64,000 nucleotides of DNA from Paucimonas lemoignei (GCA_900475325.1 LS483371.1:992001-1056000), one strand, 5' to 3'. Shown: positions 35,225-44,723, counted from the stretch's first letter. Numbers and translations are program-made. Notes: generated from the sequence alone by a model not told the origin.

Positions 35225-36472
35225 CTAAACCTTCACCTCTTCCGCCTCGGCCACCACATCGCGCATGCGGTCGCGGTTGGCCAGGGTCGGGAACAGCTTG
35301 ATCCAGATACCGGTCACCGCCAGGGTGCCCACGCCACCCATGACCACCGCCGGGACCACGCCGAACCAGTGCGCAGTCAGGCCTGATTCAAATTCCCCTA
35401 ACTGATTCGAAGCCCCGATGAACAGACCGTTGACTGCGCTGACCCGTCCGCGCATTTCGTCGGGGGTTTCCAGCTGCACGAAAGACGCCCGGATCACCAT
35501 GCTGATCATGTCGGCAGCACCCAGCACCACCAGCACGGCCATGGAAAACCAGAACGACGTCGACAGGCCGAAAGCAATAGTCGCCACGCCAAACACCCCC
35601 ACCGCGGTAAACATCACCCGTCCGACGTGCCGCTCGACGTTGAAGCGCGCCAGCCACAACGACATCGCCAGCGCGCCCACCGCCGGCGCCGAGCGCAGCA
35701 TACCCAGGCCCCACGGGCCGGTGAGCAGGATGTCCTTGGCGAAAACCGGCAGCAACGCGGTCGCGCCGCCCAGCAGCACGGCGAACAAATCCAGCGAAAT
35801 GGCGCCCAGCACATCCCGGCGGCTGCGAATGAAGCGAATCCCCGCCAGCAGTGAGTGCAAGGTCGCCTTGCCCTTGTTCAACGGGTTTTGCCTGGCGGGC
35901 AGGCTGAGCATCAACGAGCAGGCAATCACATACAGAAGCACCGTCGGCCCGTAGACCCAACTGCTGCCAAACGCATAAAGAAAGCCGCCCAGTGCCGGGG
36001 CCACGATGGTTGCCGATTGCTGGGCCGACTGCGCAGCCGCCACGGCGCGGGGGAAGAGCGCAGGGGGTACGATGCTCGGCAGCAGGGCCTGGGTGGCCGG
36101 CATCTCGAATGATCGCGAGGCGCCCAATGCAAACGCCAGGATGAAAATCATCTCTCGTGTGACGCTGTCGGTGCTGCTGCCGATAAACAACGCCAGGGCG
36201 ATACACGCCTGAGCGGTCTGACAGATCGCCGCTACCTTGCGCCGGTCATAGCGATCAGCGACGTGGCCCGTGTGCAACATGAACAGCACTCGAGGCGCGA
36301 ACTCCACAAGCCCCACCAGACCCAGGTCCAGCACGTTGCCCGTCAGTTGATAGAGGTTCCAGCCAATCGCGACGGTCAGCATCTGGAAACCGCTGGCAGT
36401 GAAAATCCGTGCAAACCAGAACGCAACGAACGGCCGATGATGGCGCAACAACACAGGTGCTTGAGTCGACAT
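35225..36472 (-). CDS. MFS transporter, EntS-like
   Basis: A 415-residue transporter with about 12 hydrophobic segments and the MFS motif HVADRYDRRKVAAI between segments 2 and 3. It has the cluster-typical FEMPATQALLPSIVPP and RGRVSAVNGLFIGASNQLGEFESGLTA, characteristic of the enterobactin-exporter/DHA3 group. This points to efflux rather than uptake, but the substrate is unknown. Start at 36472 where the conserved N-terminal segment begins (TQAPVLLRHHRPFVAFW); no good ribosome site is seen. Confidence 0.8.
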   Translation of the reverse strand: MSTQAPVLLRHHRPFVAFWFARIFTASGFQMLTVAIGWNLYQLTGNVLDLGLVGLVEFAPRVLFMLHTGHVADRYDRRKVAAICQTAQACIALALFIGSSTDSVTREMIFILAFALGASRSFEMPATQALLPSIVPPALFPRAVAAAQSAQQSATIVAPALGGFLYAFGSSWVYGPTVLLYVIACSLMLSLPARQNPLNKGKATLHSLLAGIRFIRSRRDVLGAISLDLFAVLLGGATALLPVFAKDILLTGPWGLGMLRSAPAVGALAMSLWLARFNVERHVGRVMFTAVGVFGVATIAFGLSTSFWFSMAVLVVLGAADMISMVIRASFVQLETPDEMRGRVSAVNGLFIGASNQLGEFESGLTAHWFGVVPAVVMGGVGTLAVTGIWIKLFPTLANRDRMRDVVAEAEEVKV

Positions 36473-36604
36473 GAGCAACGGCAGCCGAGCGGGAGGGGCG
36501 CTCAGATTAGCAGTTTGTAACAGCGCGTTGCATGAAAAGGGATCCAATCAATAAACAAGTTGTATGTATCCAGGCCCGACGTATGCGGTGCAAACACTAT
36601 TTTT

Positions 36605-36673
36605 GTAGGAGCTGCCGAAGGCTGCGAAAGCATTTTTCCTGACGACCCATTCGCAGCCTTCGGCAGCTCCTAC
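36605..36673. repeat. REP pair, GTAGGAGCTGCCGAAGGC type
   Basis: Inverted REP pair with intact arms, between the MFS gene and the cio promoter region. Confidence 0.9.
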
Positions 36674-36771
36674 AAGGTTTTCAGGTGGGGTGTGCCTGAT
36701 GAGGCAACTCGTCACGCGACAAAAGACCACAGGTTCTACAGGCCCAAATGGGACTACTCTTTGACAGTCAG

Positions 36772-36785
36772 TTGATCTGCGTCAA
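36772..36785. promoter_or_regulatory. Anr/Fnr-type box upstream of cioA
   Basis: TTGATCTGCGTCAA matches the Anr/Fnr consensus TTGAT-N4-ATCAA at nine of ten positions. It lies about 155 bases before the cioA ATG in the 467-base gap after the MFS gene. In P. aeruginosa cioAB is controlled by Anr (repression at low oxygen) and by RoxSR. Here the position is consistent with oxygen-dependent control. The rest of the gap shows no gene. Confidence 0.6.
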
Positions 36786-36939
36786 TGCCCGCAAGGCATA
36801 AGAAGCGACAGGCGGCTTGACGGACTCCCCGAGACGCGAAACAAGATCGAACAATTTTGTGACGCAAGGCTCATAAACCTAAGGGGCAGTGGCTGCTGGC
36901 CTCAGGTCACCGGCCGTATCACCTGATAGAGGAAGACCT

Positions 36940-38379
36940 ATGTTCGGTTTAGATGCAATTGAACTCGCCCGAATTCAGTTCGCGTTTACCATTTCGTTCC
37001 ACATTCTGTTTCCTGCCATCACCATTGGTCTGGCAAGTTACCTGGCTGTGCTCGAAGGCCTGTGGCTCAAGACCCATAAAGACGTTTACCGTGACCTGTA
37101 CCATTTCTGGTCCAAGATCTTTGCCGTCAACTTCGGCATGGGTGTGGTTTCAGGGTTGGTCATGGCGTACCAGTTCGGTACCAACTGGAGCCGTTTTTCG
37201 GACTTTGCCGGAGCCGTTACCGGGCCTCTGCTGACCTACGAAGTGCTCACCGCATTCTTCCTCGAAGCAGGCTTTCTGGGCGTGATGCTGTTCGGCTGGA
37301 ACCGCGTTGGCCGCAATCTGCACTTCTTCTCGACGGTCATGGTCGCCATCGGCACCCTGATCTCGACGTTCTGGATCCTGGCGTCCAATAGCTGGATGCA
37401 GACGCCACAAGGTTTCGAAATCATCGATGGTCGGGTGATCCCGACTGACTGGTTCGCCGTGGTCTTCAACCCGTCGTTCCCGTATCGCCTGCTGCACATG
37501 TCCATCGCTGCCTTCGTGGCGACGGCATTCTTCGTCGGCTCGTCCGCTGCCTGGCATCTGTTGCGTGGCCGCGATACGCCGCAAGTGCGCAAGATGCTTT
37601 CCATGGCCATGTGGATGGCGCTGATCGTGGCGCCCGTTCAGGCAGTCGTGGGCGACTTCCACGGCTTGAACACCCTTGAGCATCAGCCAGCGAAGATCGC
37701 TGCCATTGAAGGTCACTGGGAAAACCACGGGGATGAGCCGACGCCGCTGATTCTCTTCGGTTGGCCGGACATGAAGGAAGAGCGCACCAAATACGCGCTG
37801 GAAATTCCTTACCTGGGCAGCCTGATCCTGACTCACAGCCTGGACAAGCAGGTCCCGGCACTCAAGGAATTCAAGCCTGAAGACCGTCCGAATTCGACCA
37901 TCGTATTCTGGTCGTTCCGGGTCATGGTCGGCCTTGGCTTCCTGATGATCTTCACCGGTTTGTGGAGCCTGTGGCTGCGTAAGCGCGGTTCGCTGTACCA
38001 GAATCGTCTGTTCCTTTATCTGGCCTTGTGGATGGGGCCGTCTGGCCTGATCGCGATCCTGGCTGGCTGGTTCACGACTGAAATCGGCCGTCAGCCTTGG
38101 GTTGTTTATGGCCTGATGCGCACCGCCGATGCATCGTCCGGGCACAGCGTGGCGCAAATGAGCATCACCCTGGTGCTGTTCGTGGTGGTGTACTTCCTGC
38201 TGTTTGGTGCAGGTCTGGGTTACATGATGCGTCTGGTGCGCAAAGGCCCTAAAGCCTACGTGGAACATACGCCTCAAGGTGGTCCGGGTCAGAAGCGCAC
38301 ACCGGCACGCCCACTCTCTGCGGCCGTTGAAGGCGCAGAAGACGGCGATAATCTCGACAGTCTGGGTAAGGGGAACTGA
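36940..38379 (+). CDS. cioA: Cyanide-insensitive quinol oxidase subunit I
   Basis: A 479-residue CydA-family protein, shorter than E. coli CydA (about 520) because the long Q-loop is missing, as in CioA. Haem ligands can be placed at His in ISFHILFPA and LLHMSIAAF, and the signature GRQPWVVYGLMRT near the C-terminus is intact. It oxidises ubiquinol and reduces oxygen to water without pumping protons, and resists cyanide. GAGGAAG precedes the ATG. It is followed by cioB after 3 bases. Confidence 0.9.
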   Translation: MFGLDAIELARIQFAFTISFHILFPAITIGLASYLAVLEGLWLKTHKDVYRDLYHFWSKIFAVNFGMGVVSGLVMAYQFGTNWSRFSDFAGAVTGPLLTYEVLTAFFLEAGFLGVMLFGWNRVGRNLHFFSTVMVAIGTLISTFWILASNSWMQTPQGFEIIDGRVIPTDWFAVVFNPSFPYRLLHMSIAAFVATAFFVGSSAAWHLLRGRDTPQVRKMLSMAMWMALIVAPVQAVVGDFHGLNTLEHQPAKIAAIEGHWENHGDEPTPLILFGWPDMKEERTKYALEIPYLGSLILTHSLDKQVPALKEFKPEDRPNSTIVFWSFRVMVGLGFLMIFTGLWSLWLRKRGSLYQNRLFLYLALWMGPSGLIAILAGWFTTEIGRQPWVVYGLMRTADASSGHSVAQMSITLVLFVVVYFLLFGAGLGYMMRLVRKGPKAYVEHTPQGGPGQKRTPARPLSAAVEGAEDGDNLDSLGKGN

Positions 38380-38382
38380 GCC

Positions 38383-39390
38383 ATGGGTATTGATCTTCCG
38401 CTTATCTGGGCCGTGATTATCATCTTCGGCATCATGATGTACGTCGTCATGGACGGCTTCGATCTGGGCATCGGGATCCTGTTCCCGTTCATGAAAGACA
38501 GCGGCGACCGTGACGTCATGATGAACACGGTCGCCCCGGTCTGGGACGGCAACGAAACCTGGCTGGTACTGGGTGGTGCCGGCTTGTTCGGCGCCTTCCC
38601 GCTGGCCTATTCAGTGGTGCTGTCGGCGCTGTACCTGCCGCTGATCCTGATGCTCATGGGCCTGATCTTCCGGGGTGTTGCGTTCGAGTTCCGCTTCAAG
38701 GCCACCGAGGAAAAACGCCACTTGTGGGACAAGGCCTTCATTGGCGGCTCGCTGGCCGCGACCTTCTTTCAGGGTGTTGCGCTGGGGGCCTTCATTGACG
38801 GCATTCCGGTGGTCAATCGCCAGTTTGCCGGGGGCGGGCTGGACTGGCTCACGCCGTTCAGCATGTTCTGTGGCCTGGCGCTGATTGCCGCGTATGCGCT
38901 GCTCGGCTGCACCTGGCTGATCATGAAGACTGAAGGCGCTCTGCAAAAAGCCATGCATGACCTGGCGCGTCCTTTGGCTATTGCCGTGTTGGTCGTGATG
39001 GGCGTGGTCAGCCTGTGGACACCACTGGCCCACCCGGACATCGCCACACGCTGGTTCACCTTGCCGAATCTGTTCTGGTTCCTGCCGGTGCCAGTGCTGG
39101 TGCTGGTGACCATGTACGGCCTGTTCAAGGCCGTGGCGCGCTATGCCAACTACACGCCGTTCCTGCTGACGCTGTTGCTGATCTTCCTGGGCTATAGCGG
39201 CCTGGGTATCAGCTTGTGGCCAAACATCGTGCCACCGTCGATCTCCATCTGGGACGCGGCTTCACCCCCGCAGAGCCAAGGCTTCATGCTGGTGGGGACA
39301 CTGTTCATCATCCCGTTCATCCTGGGTTACACCTTCTGGAGCTACTACGTATTCCGCGGCAAGGTCACTCACGAAGACGGTTACCACTAG
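38383..39390 (+). CDS. cioB: Cyanide-insensitive quinol oxidase subunit II
   Basis: The 335-residue CydB-family protein has eight to nine hydrophobic segments and the conserved N-terminal YVVMDGFDLGIGILFPF and VWDGNETWLV motifs. It is the partner of CioA and is structurally symmetric to it. The close spacing after cioA shows a shared transcript. Confidence 0.9.
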   Translation: MGIDLPLIWAVIIIFGIMMYVVMDGFDLGIGILFPFMKDSGDRDVMMNTVAPVWDGNETWLVLGGAGLFGAFPLAYSVVLSALYLPLILMLMGLIFRGVAFEFRFKATEEKRHLWDKAFIGGSLAATFFQGVALGAFIDGIPVVNRQFAGGGLDWLTPFSMFCGLALIAAYALLGCTWLIMKTEGALQKAMHDLARPLAIAVLVVMGVVSLWTPLAHPDIATRWFTLPNLFWFLPVPVLVLVTMYGLFKAVARYANYTPFLLTLLLIFLGYSGLGISLWPNIVPPSISIWDAASPPQSQGFMLVGTLFIIPFILGYTFWSYYVFRGKVTHEDGYH

Positions 39391-39409
39391 CAGCGAGAGG
39401 AGATTGGCG

Positions 39410-39580
39410 ATGTCTGGCAACGAATCTTTTCATGACGAGCAAGACCCGGCGATGAAAAAGCCGCTGTGGCAGCGATTGGCCTGGCTGGCGGGTATCTGGG
39501 CAGCAAGCGTTCTGGCGCTGTTCGTGGTTGCCAGCCTGCTCAAGCTGTTCATGAACGCTGCGGGTCTGACCACCCACTGA
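39410..39580 (+). CDS. Small membrane protein of the cio operon (DUF2474 type)
   Basis: A 56-residue protein, begun at the ATG at 39410 with GAGAGGAG 7 bases upstream. It has a short polar N-terminus and one membrane segment (WLAGIWAASVLALFVVASLLKLF). Its position right after cioB and its size parallel CydX/YbgT-like small subunits of bd oxidases; the DUF2474 family is found in this place in Pseudomonas. It may stabilise the oxidase. Without experiment the role stays inferred. Confidence 0.7.
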   Translation: MSGNESFHDEQDPAMKKPLWQRLAWLAGIWAASVLALFVVASLLKLFMNAAGLTTH

Positions 39581-39620
39581 TTGTGCAAATCCATCCCGCG
39601 TCCCATCGACGCGGTTTTCA

Positions 39621-39646
39621 ACCCTCCTTCGCGGAGGGTTTTTTTT
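39621..39646 (+). terminator. Rho-independent terminator of the cio operon
   Basis: ACCCTCC-TTCGC-GGAGGGT stem with a short loop followed by eight T, 40 bases after the DUF2474 stop. Confidence 0.85.
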
Positions 39647-39691
39647 GGATGCAGTTCTTGCCCTGGAATGGCGTCTCTCGGACCTGACGAC

Positions 39692-39781
39692 GTGGGACCG
39701 GCTTTAGCCGGGAAAGGGGCATTTCAGTCAATCAATCTCTAGCGAATGTACTTGCCTCTTCCCGGCTAAAGCCGGTCCCAC
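39692..39781. repeat. REPIN, GTGGGACCGGCTTTAGCC type
   Basis: Inverted REP pair with intact arms between the cio terminator and the end of rlmG. Confidence 0.9.
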
Positions 39782-39802
39782 AAGTAATGCGAATGGGCTT
39801 GC

Positions 39803-40927
39803 TTACTTGCGCGCCTTGAGAATCACGAACTTTGGCGTCGAGGCCACTTGCTCCACACCTCGAAACAGGCGAGCCAGCTTGGTGTGATACCCCAGGTGCC
39901 GATTGCCGACGACGTACAGCGCACCGCCGGGAACCAGCGCGTTGCGGGCTTGCTGGAACATGCGCCAGGCGAGGAAATCACCCACCACCTGTTGCTGGTG
40001 GAAAGGTGGGTTGCACAGCACGATGTCCAGCGAATCCGGTTCCTGACTGGCCAGGCCGTCATCAGCACGCAGCACCACGTCGCGATCGCCCAGGGCAAGC
40101 TGCCAGTTCTCGGCGGCCGATTGCACCGCCATATACGACTCATCGACCAGGGTGTAATGCGCCTGCGGGTTGCTCAGGGCGCTGGCAATGGCCAATACCC
40201 CATTGCCACAGCCCAGGTCTGCGACGCGCGCCGAGCCCAGGTTTTTCGGCAGATGAGGCAGCAAAGCCCGCGTGCCGATGTCCAGCCCTTCGCGGCAGAA
40301 CACGTTGGCGTGGTTGAGCAGTTCAATCACGGGCTCGTCCAGCGTGTAGCGGGTCGGGTAGGGCGAAGGGACGATTGCCTTGGGCTGCGGCGTGGCGAAC
40401 AGCAGCCGGGCTTTCTTCACGGCCAGCGAGGCGCTGACCGGGCCGACAAATTCTTCCAGCAGATCGCCCGCCGAGCGCGGCAGATGTTTGACCATTGCCG
40501 CTGCGACCACGCGAGCATCGGGCGCCAATTGACCTTGCAGACGGATCAGCTGTTCTTCCAGCAATGCCAGGGTTTTTGGTACGCGAATCAACACCCAGTC
40601 AAACGGCCCGTTGAACGCTTCGCTGGCCGGGATCAGCGTTACCGCGTCATAGGCCATGCCGTTACGTGTGAGGTTTTTCTGTAAGCCTTGAGCTGCCAGG
40701 AAGGAGTCGGTGCTGCTGGTGACCGTCGCATGCTGGGCCAGGCTGGCCGCCAGTGCGCCAAAGCTATCGTTGAGCACCAGCACTTTGCTTTGCAGCGTCA
40801 GCCCGTGCTCGGCAAGGTGATTGAGCAGGTACTCGTCGGCAGCGTCGAACGCCTGCAGCGGTTCGTCCTGCTGTTCCGGTTGGCGTATGAGATCAAGCTG
40901 GGCGAATGGCGTATCAAGCAGCGGCAT
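39803..40927 (-). CDS. rlmG: 23S rRNA (guanine(1835)-N2)-methyltransferase RlmG
   Basis: A 374-residue two-domain methyltransferase. The N-terminal half is a degenerate MTase-like domain and the C-terminal half has SAM-binding VADLGCGNGVLAIAS and catalytic LCNPPFHQQQ (NPPF), as in RlmG/RsmC. The N-terminal motif TPFAQLDLIRQPEQQDEPLQAFDAADEYLL is RlmG-like. Start at 40927 matches the family; a longer upstream frame (41026) is not supported. It methylates G1835 of 23S rRNA. It is divergent from nothing and follows the HTH-only gene on the same strand. Confidence 0.88.
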   Translation of the reverse strand: MPLLDTPFAQLDLIRQPEQQDEPLQAFDAADEYLLNHLAEHGLTLQSKVLVLNDSFGALAASLAQHATVTSSTDSFLAAQGLQKNLTRNGMAYDAVTLIPASEAFNGPFDWVLIRVPKTLALLEEQLIRLQGQLAPDARVVAAAMVKHLPRSAGDLLEEFVGPVSASLAVKKARLLFATPQPKAIVPSPYPTRYTLDEPVIELLNHANVFCREGLDIGTRALLPHLPKNLGSARVADLGCGNGVLAIASALSNPQAHYTLVDESYMAVQSAAENWQLALGDRDVVLRADDGLASQEPDSLDIVLCNPPFHQQQVVGDFLAWRMFQQARNALVPGGALYVVGNRHLGYHTKLARLFRGVEQVASTPKFVILKARK

Positions 40928-41056
40928 GGGCGGGGAGACTCTGGGCAATCGACGGTTTATCACCAAGGCCCTATACAGCGGGCTTGCTGAAGGCGGTGAT
41001 TTTACGTGCTTTTTACCAATTGGCACTCCTTCGTTTCCCCGACCTTTGCCGCAGGC

Positions 41057-41368
41057 TTAAAACATCCCGTTCAATGCTGCCTGGACCACTGCCGAAATCT
41101 TGTTGCAGGCCCCCATTTTCTGAATCGCGTTGGCCACGTGAAAATGCACAGTGCGTTCTTTCATGCTCAGAATGATGGCGATGTCCGCCGCCGTTTTGCC
41201 CTGCGCACTCCATTTCAGTATTTCGATTTCTCTTGTGGTGAGTTGCTGTTGCCGGGAATACCTCCTTAGATTTTCCAATGAAGCCGACCCCATATTGCCT
41301 CCGTGCTTCTCTAAGTCCTTAAGTTTATGTCCTGTTTTGCTGTTTGAGTTTAGGAAAAATCCGGCCAT
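41057..41368 (-). CDS. HTH-only LuxR-type regulator
   Basis: A 103-residue protein whose only recognisable domain is a C-terminal LuxR-type HTH (TTREIEILKWSAQGKTAADIA, MKERTVHFHVANAIQKMGACNKISAVVQAAL). Wording of the HTH is of the quorum-sensing LuxR/LasR type. There is no autoinducer, receiver or other N-terminal domain; about 35 polar residues precede it. I chose the ATG at 41368 because a G-rich ribosome site (GGGGGGA) precedes it by 5 bases; another ATG at 41291 is possible. It may be a free-standing regulator like GerE or a remnant of a longer one. Target unknown. Confidence 0.65.
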   Translation of the reverse strand: MAGFFLNSNSKTGHKLKDLEKHGGNMGSASLENLRRYSRQQQLTTREIEILKWSAQGKTAADIAIILSMKERTVHFHVANAIQKMGACNKISAVVQAALNGMF

Positions 41369-41554
41369 GCAAATCCCCCCGCAAAGGCCCTGCAGACCAG
41401 TGGAATGCTGGCCTTTCATCCCGGGGGCTCTAGCGATTCAGCCAAAACGCTATGGACCGGGGCTCGCCGGGTTGCGGCTGTGGCCATCGCCTGATGTGCG
41501 GCTATACGTTCAAGAGAGAATTGGTCTAAAGCGGTGTCTGTTTACCCAAGTCCT

Positions 41555-41624
41555 GTAGGCGCTGCCGAAGGCTGCGAAAGCATTTTCATGGCAGACCGGA
41601 TTCGCAGCCTTAGGCAGCCCCTAC
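41555..41624. repeat. Degenerate REP pair, GTAGG(A/C)GCTGCCGAAGGC type
   Basis: Inverted REP pair with several substitutions: GTAGGCGCTGCCG at the left and AGGCAGCCCCTAC at the right, the third-family REP in decay. It precedes fpr. Confidence 0.8.
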
Positions 41625-41701
41625 AGAATCTGCGGTGTTTATCCGTCGCGCTTTGCGGGACACTAGCGGCCTGTTTTCATTTGCAGGAGGCCGGATCGCC
41701 C

Positions 41702-42478
41702 ATGACCGCCAGCGCAGAAAAGTACACCCGCCAGACGCTCCTCAACGTAACGCCGCTGACGCCGAGCCTGTTCACCTTGCGCACCACCCGCGATGCGGGC
41801 TTTCGGTTCACCGCCGGGCAGTTTGCTCGCCTGGGCGTGACCAAGGCAGACGGCAGTATCGTGTGGCGCGCCTATTCCATGGTTTCGTCGCCCCACGATG
41901 AGTTTCTGGAGTTCTTCTCGATTGTCGTGCCGGACGGTGAATTCACCAGCGAACTGAGCCGCCTGCGCGAAGGCGATACGCTGCTGATTGAAAAACTGGC
42001 GACGGGTTATCTCACGGCGGACAGGTTTGTCGATGGCCGGGATTTGTGGCTGTTGTCCACAGGCACTGGCGTGGCGCCGTTCCTGTCGATTCTTCAGGAC
42101 TTCGAGGTCTGGGAGAAATTCGAGCGCATTGTCCTGGTGTACAGCGCCCGGGAATCGAAGGAGCTGGCCTATCAGGAATTGATTGCCGGGCTGACCGAAC
42201 GCGATTACCTGGCCGAATACGCTGACAAGTTGATCTACGTACCGGTGGTGACCCGCGAGCAGATCCCCGGTGCGCTGAACGGGCGGATTACGCAGTTGAT
42301 TGAAAATGGCGGGCTGGAAAAAGCCGCTGGCTTGCCGCTCAATCCCGAGCATTCCCGGGTGATGATCTGTGGCAACCCGCAGATGATCGAAGACACCCGC
42401 GCCTTGCTCAAGGCACGCGACATGAACCTGAACCTGACTCGACGGCCGGGGCAGGTGGTGGTGGAGAATTATTGGTAA
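41702..42478 (+). CDS. fpr: Ferredoxin-NADP+ reductase
   Basis: The 258-residue flavoprotein has the FAD motif WRAYSMVSSP, the FNR fold with LSTGTGVAPFLSIL (NADP pyrophosphate loop) and the C-terminal VMICGNPQMIEDT. The end VVENYW (aromatic terminal residue) is typical for bacterial Fpr that shields the flavin. It transfers electrons between NADPH and ferredoxin/flavodoxin for FeS assembly and stress. GGAGG lies about 10 bases upstream, a longer spacing than usual. Confidence 0.88.
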   Translation: MTASAEKYTRQTLLNVTPLTPSLFTLRTTRDAGFRFTAGQFARLGVTKADGSIVWRAYSMVSSPHDEFLEFFSIVVPDGEFTSELSRLREGDTLLIEKLATGYLTADRFVDGRDLWLLSTGTGVAPFLSILQDFEVWEKFERIVLVYSARESKELAYQELIAGLTERDYLAEYADKLIYVPVVTREQIPGALNGRITQLIENGGLEKAAGLPLNPEHSRVMICGNPQMIEDTRALLKARDMNLNLTRRPGQVVVENYW

Positions 42479-42499
42479 ACGCGGGCTTTTCACTGACCT

Positions 42500-42586
42500 G
42501 TGGGAGCGAATTCATTCGCGAAGAGGGCAGACCTGAAAAAGCATCTGCGCCTGGAACACCGCCTTCGCGAATGAATTCGCTCCCAC
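42500..42586. repeat. REPIN, GTGGGAGCGAATTC type
   Basis: Inverted REP pair with intact arms between fpr and the convergent mscL. Confidence 0.9.
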
Positions 42587-42631
42587 AGGTTTTTCGTCCG
42601 CCGCGCCATCGCGCGGCGTCAATGATCCTGC

Positions 42632-43078
42632 TTACAGCGGCTGCTTCGGATCCACCGTGATCGGCGCCGCAGGCTGATGCTGCTCTTTCAGCAGATCGCG
42701 AATCTCACCCAGCAACAGCTCTTGCTTGGTTGGCGTCGGTGGCAGGCTCGGGGCCTTGGCTTCTTCGCGTTTGAGGCGGTTGATCGCTTTTACGCCCATG
42801 AAGATGGCGAAGGCGACAATGATGAAGTCGATCACCGTCTGAATGAATTTGCCGTAAGCCAGCACCACGGCTGGCGCTGCGCCTTCTGCCGGTCGCAGGA
42901 TAACGGCCAGGTCGCTGAAATCAACGCCGCCGATCAGCAGCCCCAGGGGCGGCATGATTACATCGCCGACGAACGACGAAACGATCTTGCCGAATGCCGC
43001 ACCAATGATGATACCGACGGCCATATCGACCACGTTACCTTTGACGGCAAAGGCTTTGAACTCGCTAAGTACGCTCAT
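42632..43078 (-). CDS. mscL: Large-conductance mechanosensitive channel
   Basis: A 148-residue inner-membrane protein. N-terminal [29 protein letters not shown] is the MscL first helix (pore-lining), the second helix is [23 protein letters not shown], and a C-terminal helical bundle follows. It opens under membrane tension to release solutes on osmotic downshock. AAGGAA lies before the ATG at 43078; a longer upstream frame is not supported. It is divergent from radA. Confidence 0.93.
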   Translation of the reverse strand: MSVLSEFKAFAVKGNVVDMAVGIIIGAAFGKIVSSFVGDVIMPPLGLLIGGVDFSDLAVILRPAEGAAPAVVLAYGKFIQTVIDFIIVAFAIFMGVKAINRLKREEAKAPSLPPTPTKQELLLGEIRDLLKEQHQPAAPITVDPKQPL

Positions 43079-43272
43079 GGGATATTCCTTGTTACAGATT
43101 ATTGGGTCCATTGCAGTGTAAGACAGCTGCACGTGTTGCGCTGGGCACCTTTAGTCGACCGGGCTGTGTCGGGGAAGTTTTATCGGAGATAGCAAAAAGC
43201 TGTCATCCAGGCTCGTCTACGCGGCAGCGTGTCCTGCGCTATCATTGGCGACTTTTTACCAGAGGGGTTGTC

Positions 43273-44640
43273 ATGGCCAAGGCCAAACGCTTGTATGGCT
43301 GCACTGAATGCGGCGCGACCTTCCCCAAGTGGGCCGGGCAGTGCACCGAATGCGGCGCCTGGAACACGCTGGTGGAAACCATGCTCGAAAGCGGCAGCGC
43401 AGCACCACCCAGTGGTCGCTCCAGCTGGACCGGGGCACAAACTCAGATCCGTACCCTGGCCGAAGTCAGCGTCGCTGAAATCCCGCGTTTCTCCACCAAC
43501 TCCGCCGAGCTGGACCGGGTGCTGGGCGGTGGTTTGGTGGATGGCTCCGTGGTGTTGATCGGTGGCGACCCCGGCATCGGCAAATCCACGATCCTTTTGC
43601 AAACCCTGTGCGCCATCGCCGAGCGCATGCCTGCCTTGTACGTCACGGGTGAGGAATCCCAGCAACAGGTCGCCATGCGCGCCCGCCGTCTGAGCTTGCC
43701 CCAGGACAAGCTCAAGGTTATGACCGAAACCTGCATCGAAAACATCATTGCCACCGCCAAGGTCGAAAAGCCCAAGGTCATGGTGATCGACTCGATCCAG
43801 ACGATTTTCACCGAGCAACTGCAGTCGGCCCCCGGTGGCGTGTCGCAGGTCCGGGAAAGCGCCGCATTGTTGGTGCGTTACGCCAAACAGAGCGGCACGG
43901 CAATCTTCCTGGTCGGCCATGTCACCAAGGAAGGCGCGCTGGCGGGGCCGCGGGTGCTTGAGCACATGGTTGATACGGTTCTGTATTTCGAAGGCGAGTC
44001 CGACGGGCGTCTGCGCCTGTTGCGCGCGGTCAAGAACCGCTTTGGTGCGGTCAACGAGTTGGGCGTGTTCGGCATGACCGACAAGGGCTTGAAGGAAGTG
44101 TCCAACCCTTCGGCGATTTTTCTGACCCGCGCTCAGGAAGAAGTCCCCGGCAGTGTGGTAATGGCGACCTGGGAAGGCACACGGCCGATGCTGGTGGAGG
44201 TTCAGGCGCTGGTGGATGACAGCCATATGTCCAACCCACGTCGGGTGACCTTGGGCCTGGACCAGAATCGTCTGGCGATGCTGTTGGCGGTTCTGCACCG
44301 GCACGGCGGCATTCCGACCCACGACCAGGATGTATTTCTCAACGTGGTGGGTGGCGTGAAGGTGCTGGAGACCGCGTCCGATCTGGCGTTGATGGCGGCA
44401 GTGATGTCCAGCCTGCGCAACCGGCCATTGCCTCATGATTTGCTGGTGTTTGGCGAAGTGGGCCTGTCCGGCGAAGTGCGTCCGGTGCCCAGCGGTCAGG
44501 AGCGTCTGAAGGAGGCGGCCAAGCATGGCTTCAAGCGGGCCATCGTCCCTAAAGGCAATGCGCCGAAGGAAGCGCCGCCAGGGTTGCAGGTCATTGCCGT
44601 GACCCGGTTGGAACAGGCGCTGGATGCGTTGTTTGAATAG
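43273..44640 (+). CDS. radA: DNA repair protein RadA/Sms
   Basis: A 455-residue ATPase with an N-terminal zinc finger (CTECG..CTECG), Walker A GGDPGIGKST, the RadA-specific KNRFGAVNELGVF motif and a C-terminal Lon-protease-like domain (VFGEVGLSGEVRPV). It processes recombination intermediates by branch migration. Start at 43273 with GAGGGG 5 bases upstream. It stands next to mapZ as in other Pseudomonas. Confidence 0.95.
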   Translation: MAKAKRLYGCTECGATFPKWAGQCTECGAWNTLVETMLESGSAAPPSGRSSWTGAQTQIRTLAEVSVAEIPRFSTNSAELDRVLGGGLVDGSVVLIGGDPGIGKSTILLQTLCAIAERMPALYVTGEESQQQVAMRARRLSLPQDKLKVMTETCIENIIATAKVEKPKVMVIDSIQTIFTEQLQSAPGGVSQVRESAALLVRYAKQSGTAIFLVGHVTKEGALAGPRVLEHMVDTVLYFEGESDGRLRLLRAVKNRFGAVNELGVFGMTDKGLKEVSNPSAIFLTRAQEEVPGSVVMATWEGTRPMLVEVQALVDDSHMSNPRRVTLGLDQNRLAMLLAVLHRHGGIPTHDQDVFLNVVGGVKVLETASDLALMAAVMSSLRNRPLPHDLLVFGEVGLSGEVRPVPSGQERLKEAAKHGFKRAIVPKGNAPKEAPPGLQVIAVTRLEQALDALFE

Positions 44641-44652
44641 AGTGGAGTTTCT

Positions 44653-44723
44653 GTAGGAGCTGCCGAAGGCTGCGAATGCGATGTGTCAGGTAAACAGCCT
44701 TCGCAGCCTTCGGCAGCTCCTAC
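44653..44723. repeat. REP pair, GTAGGAGCTGCCGAAGGC type
   Basis: Inverted REP pair, intact arms, between radA and the convergent mapZ. Confidence 0.9.
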
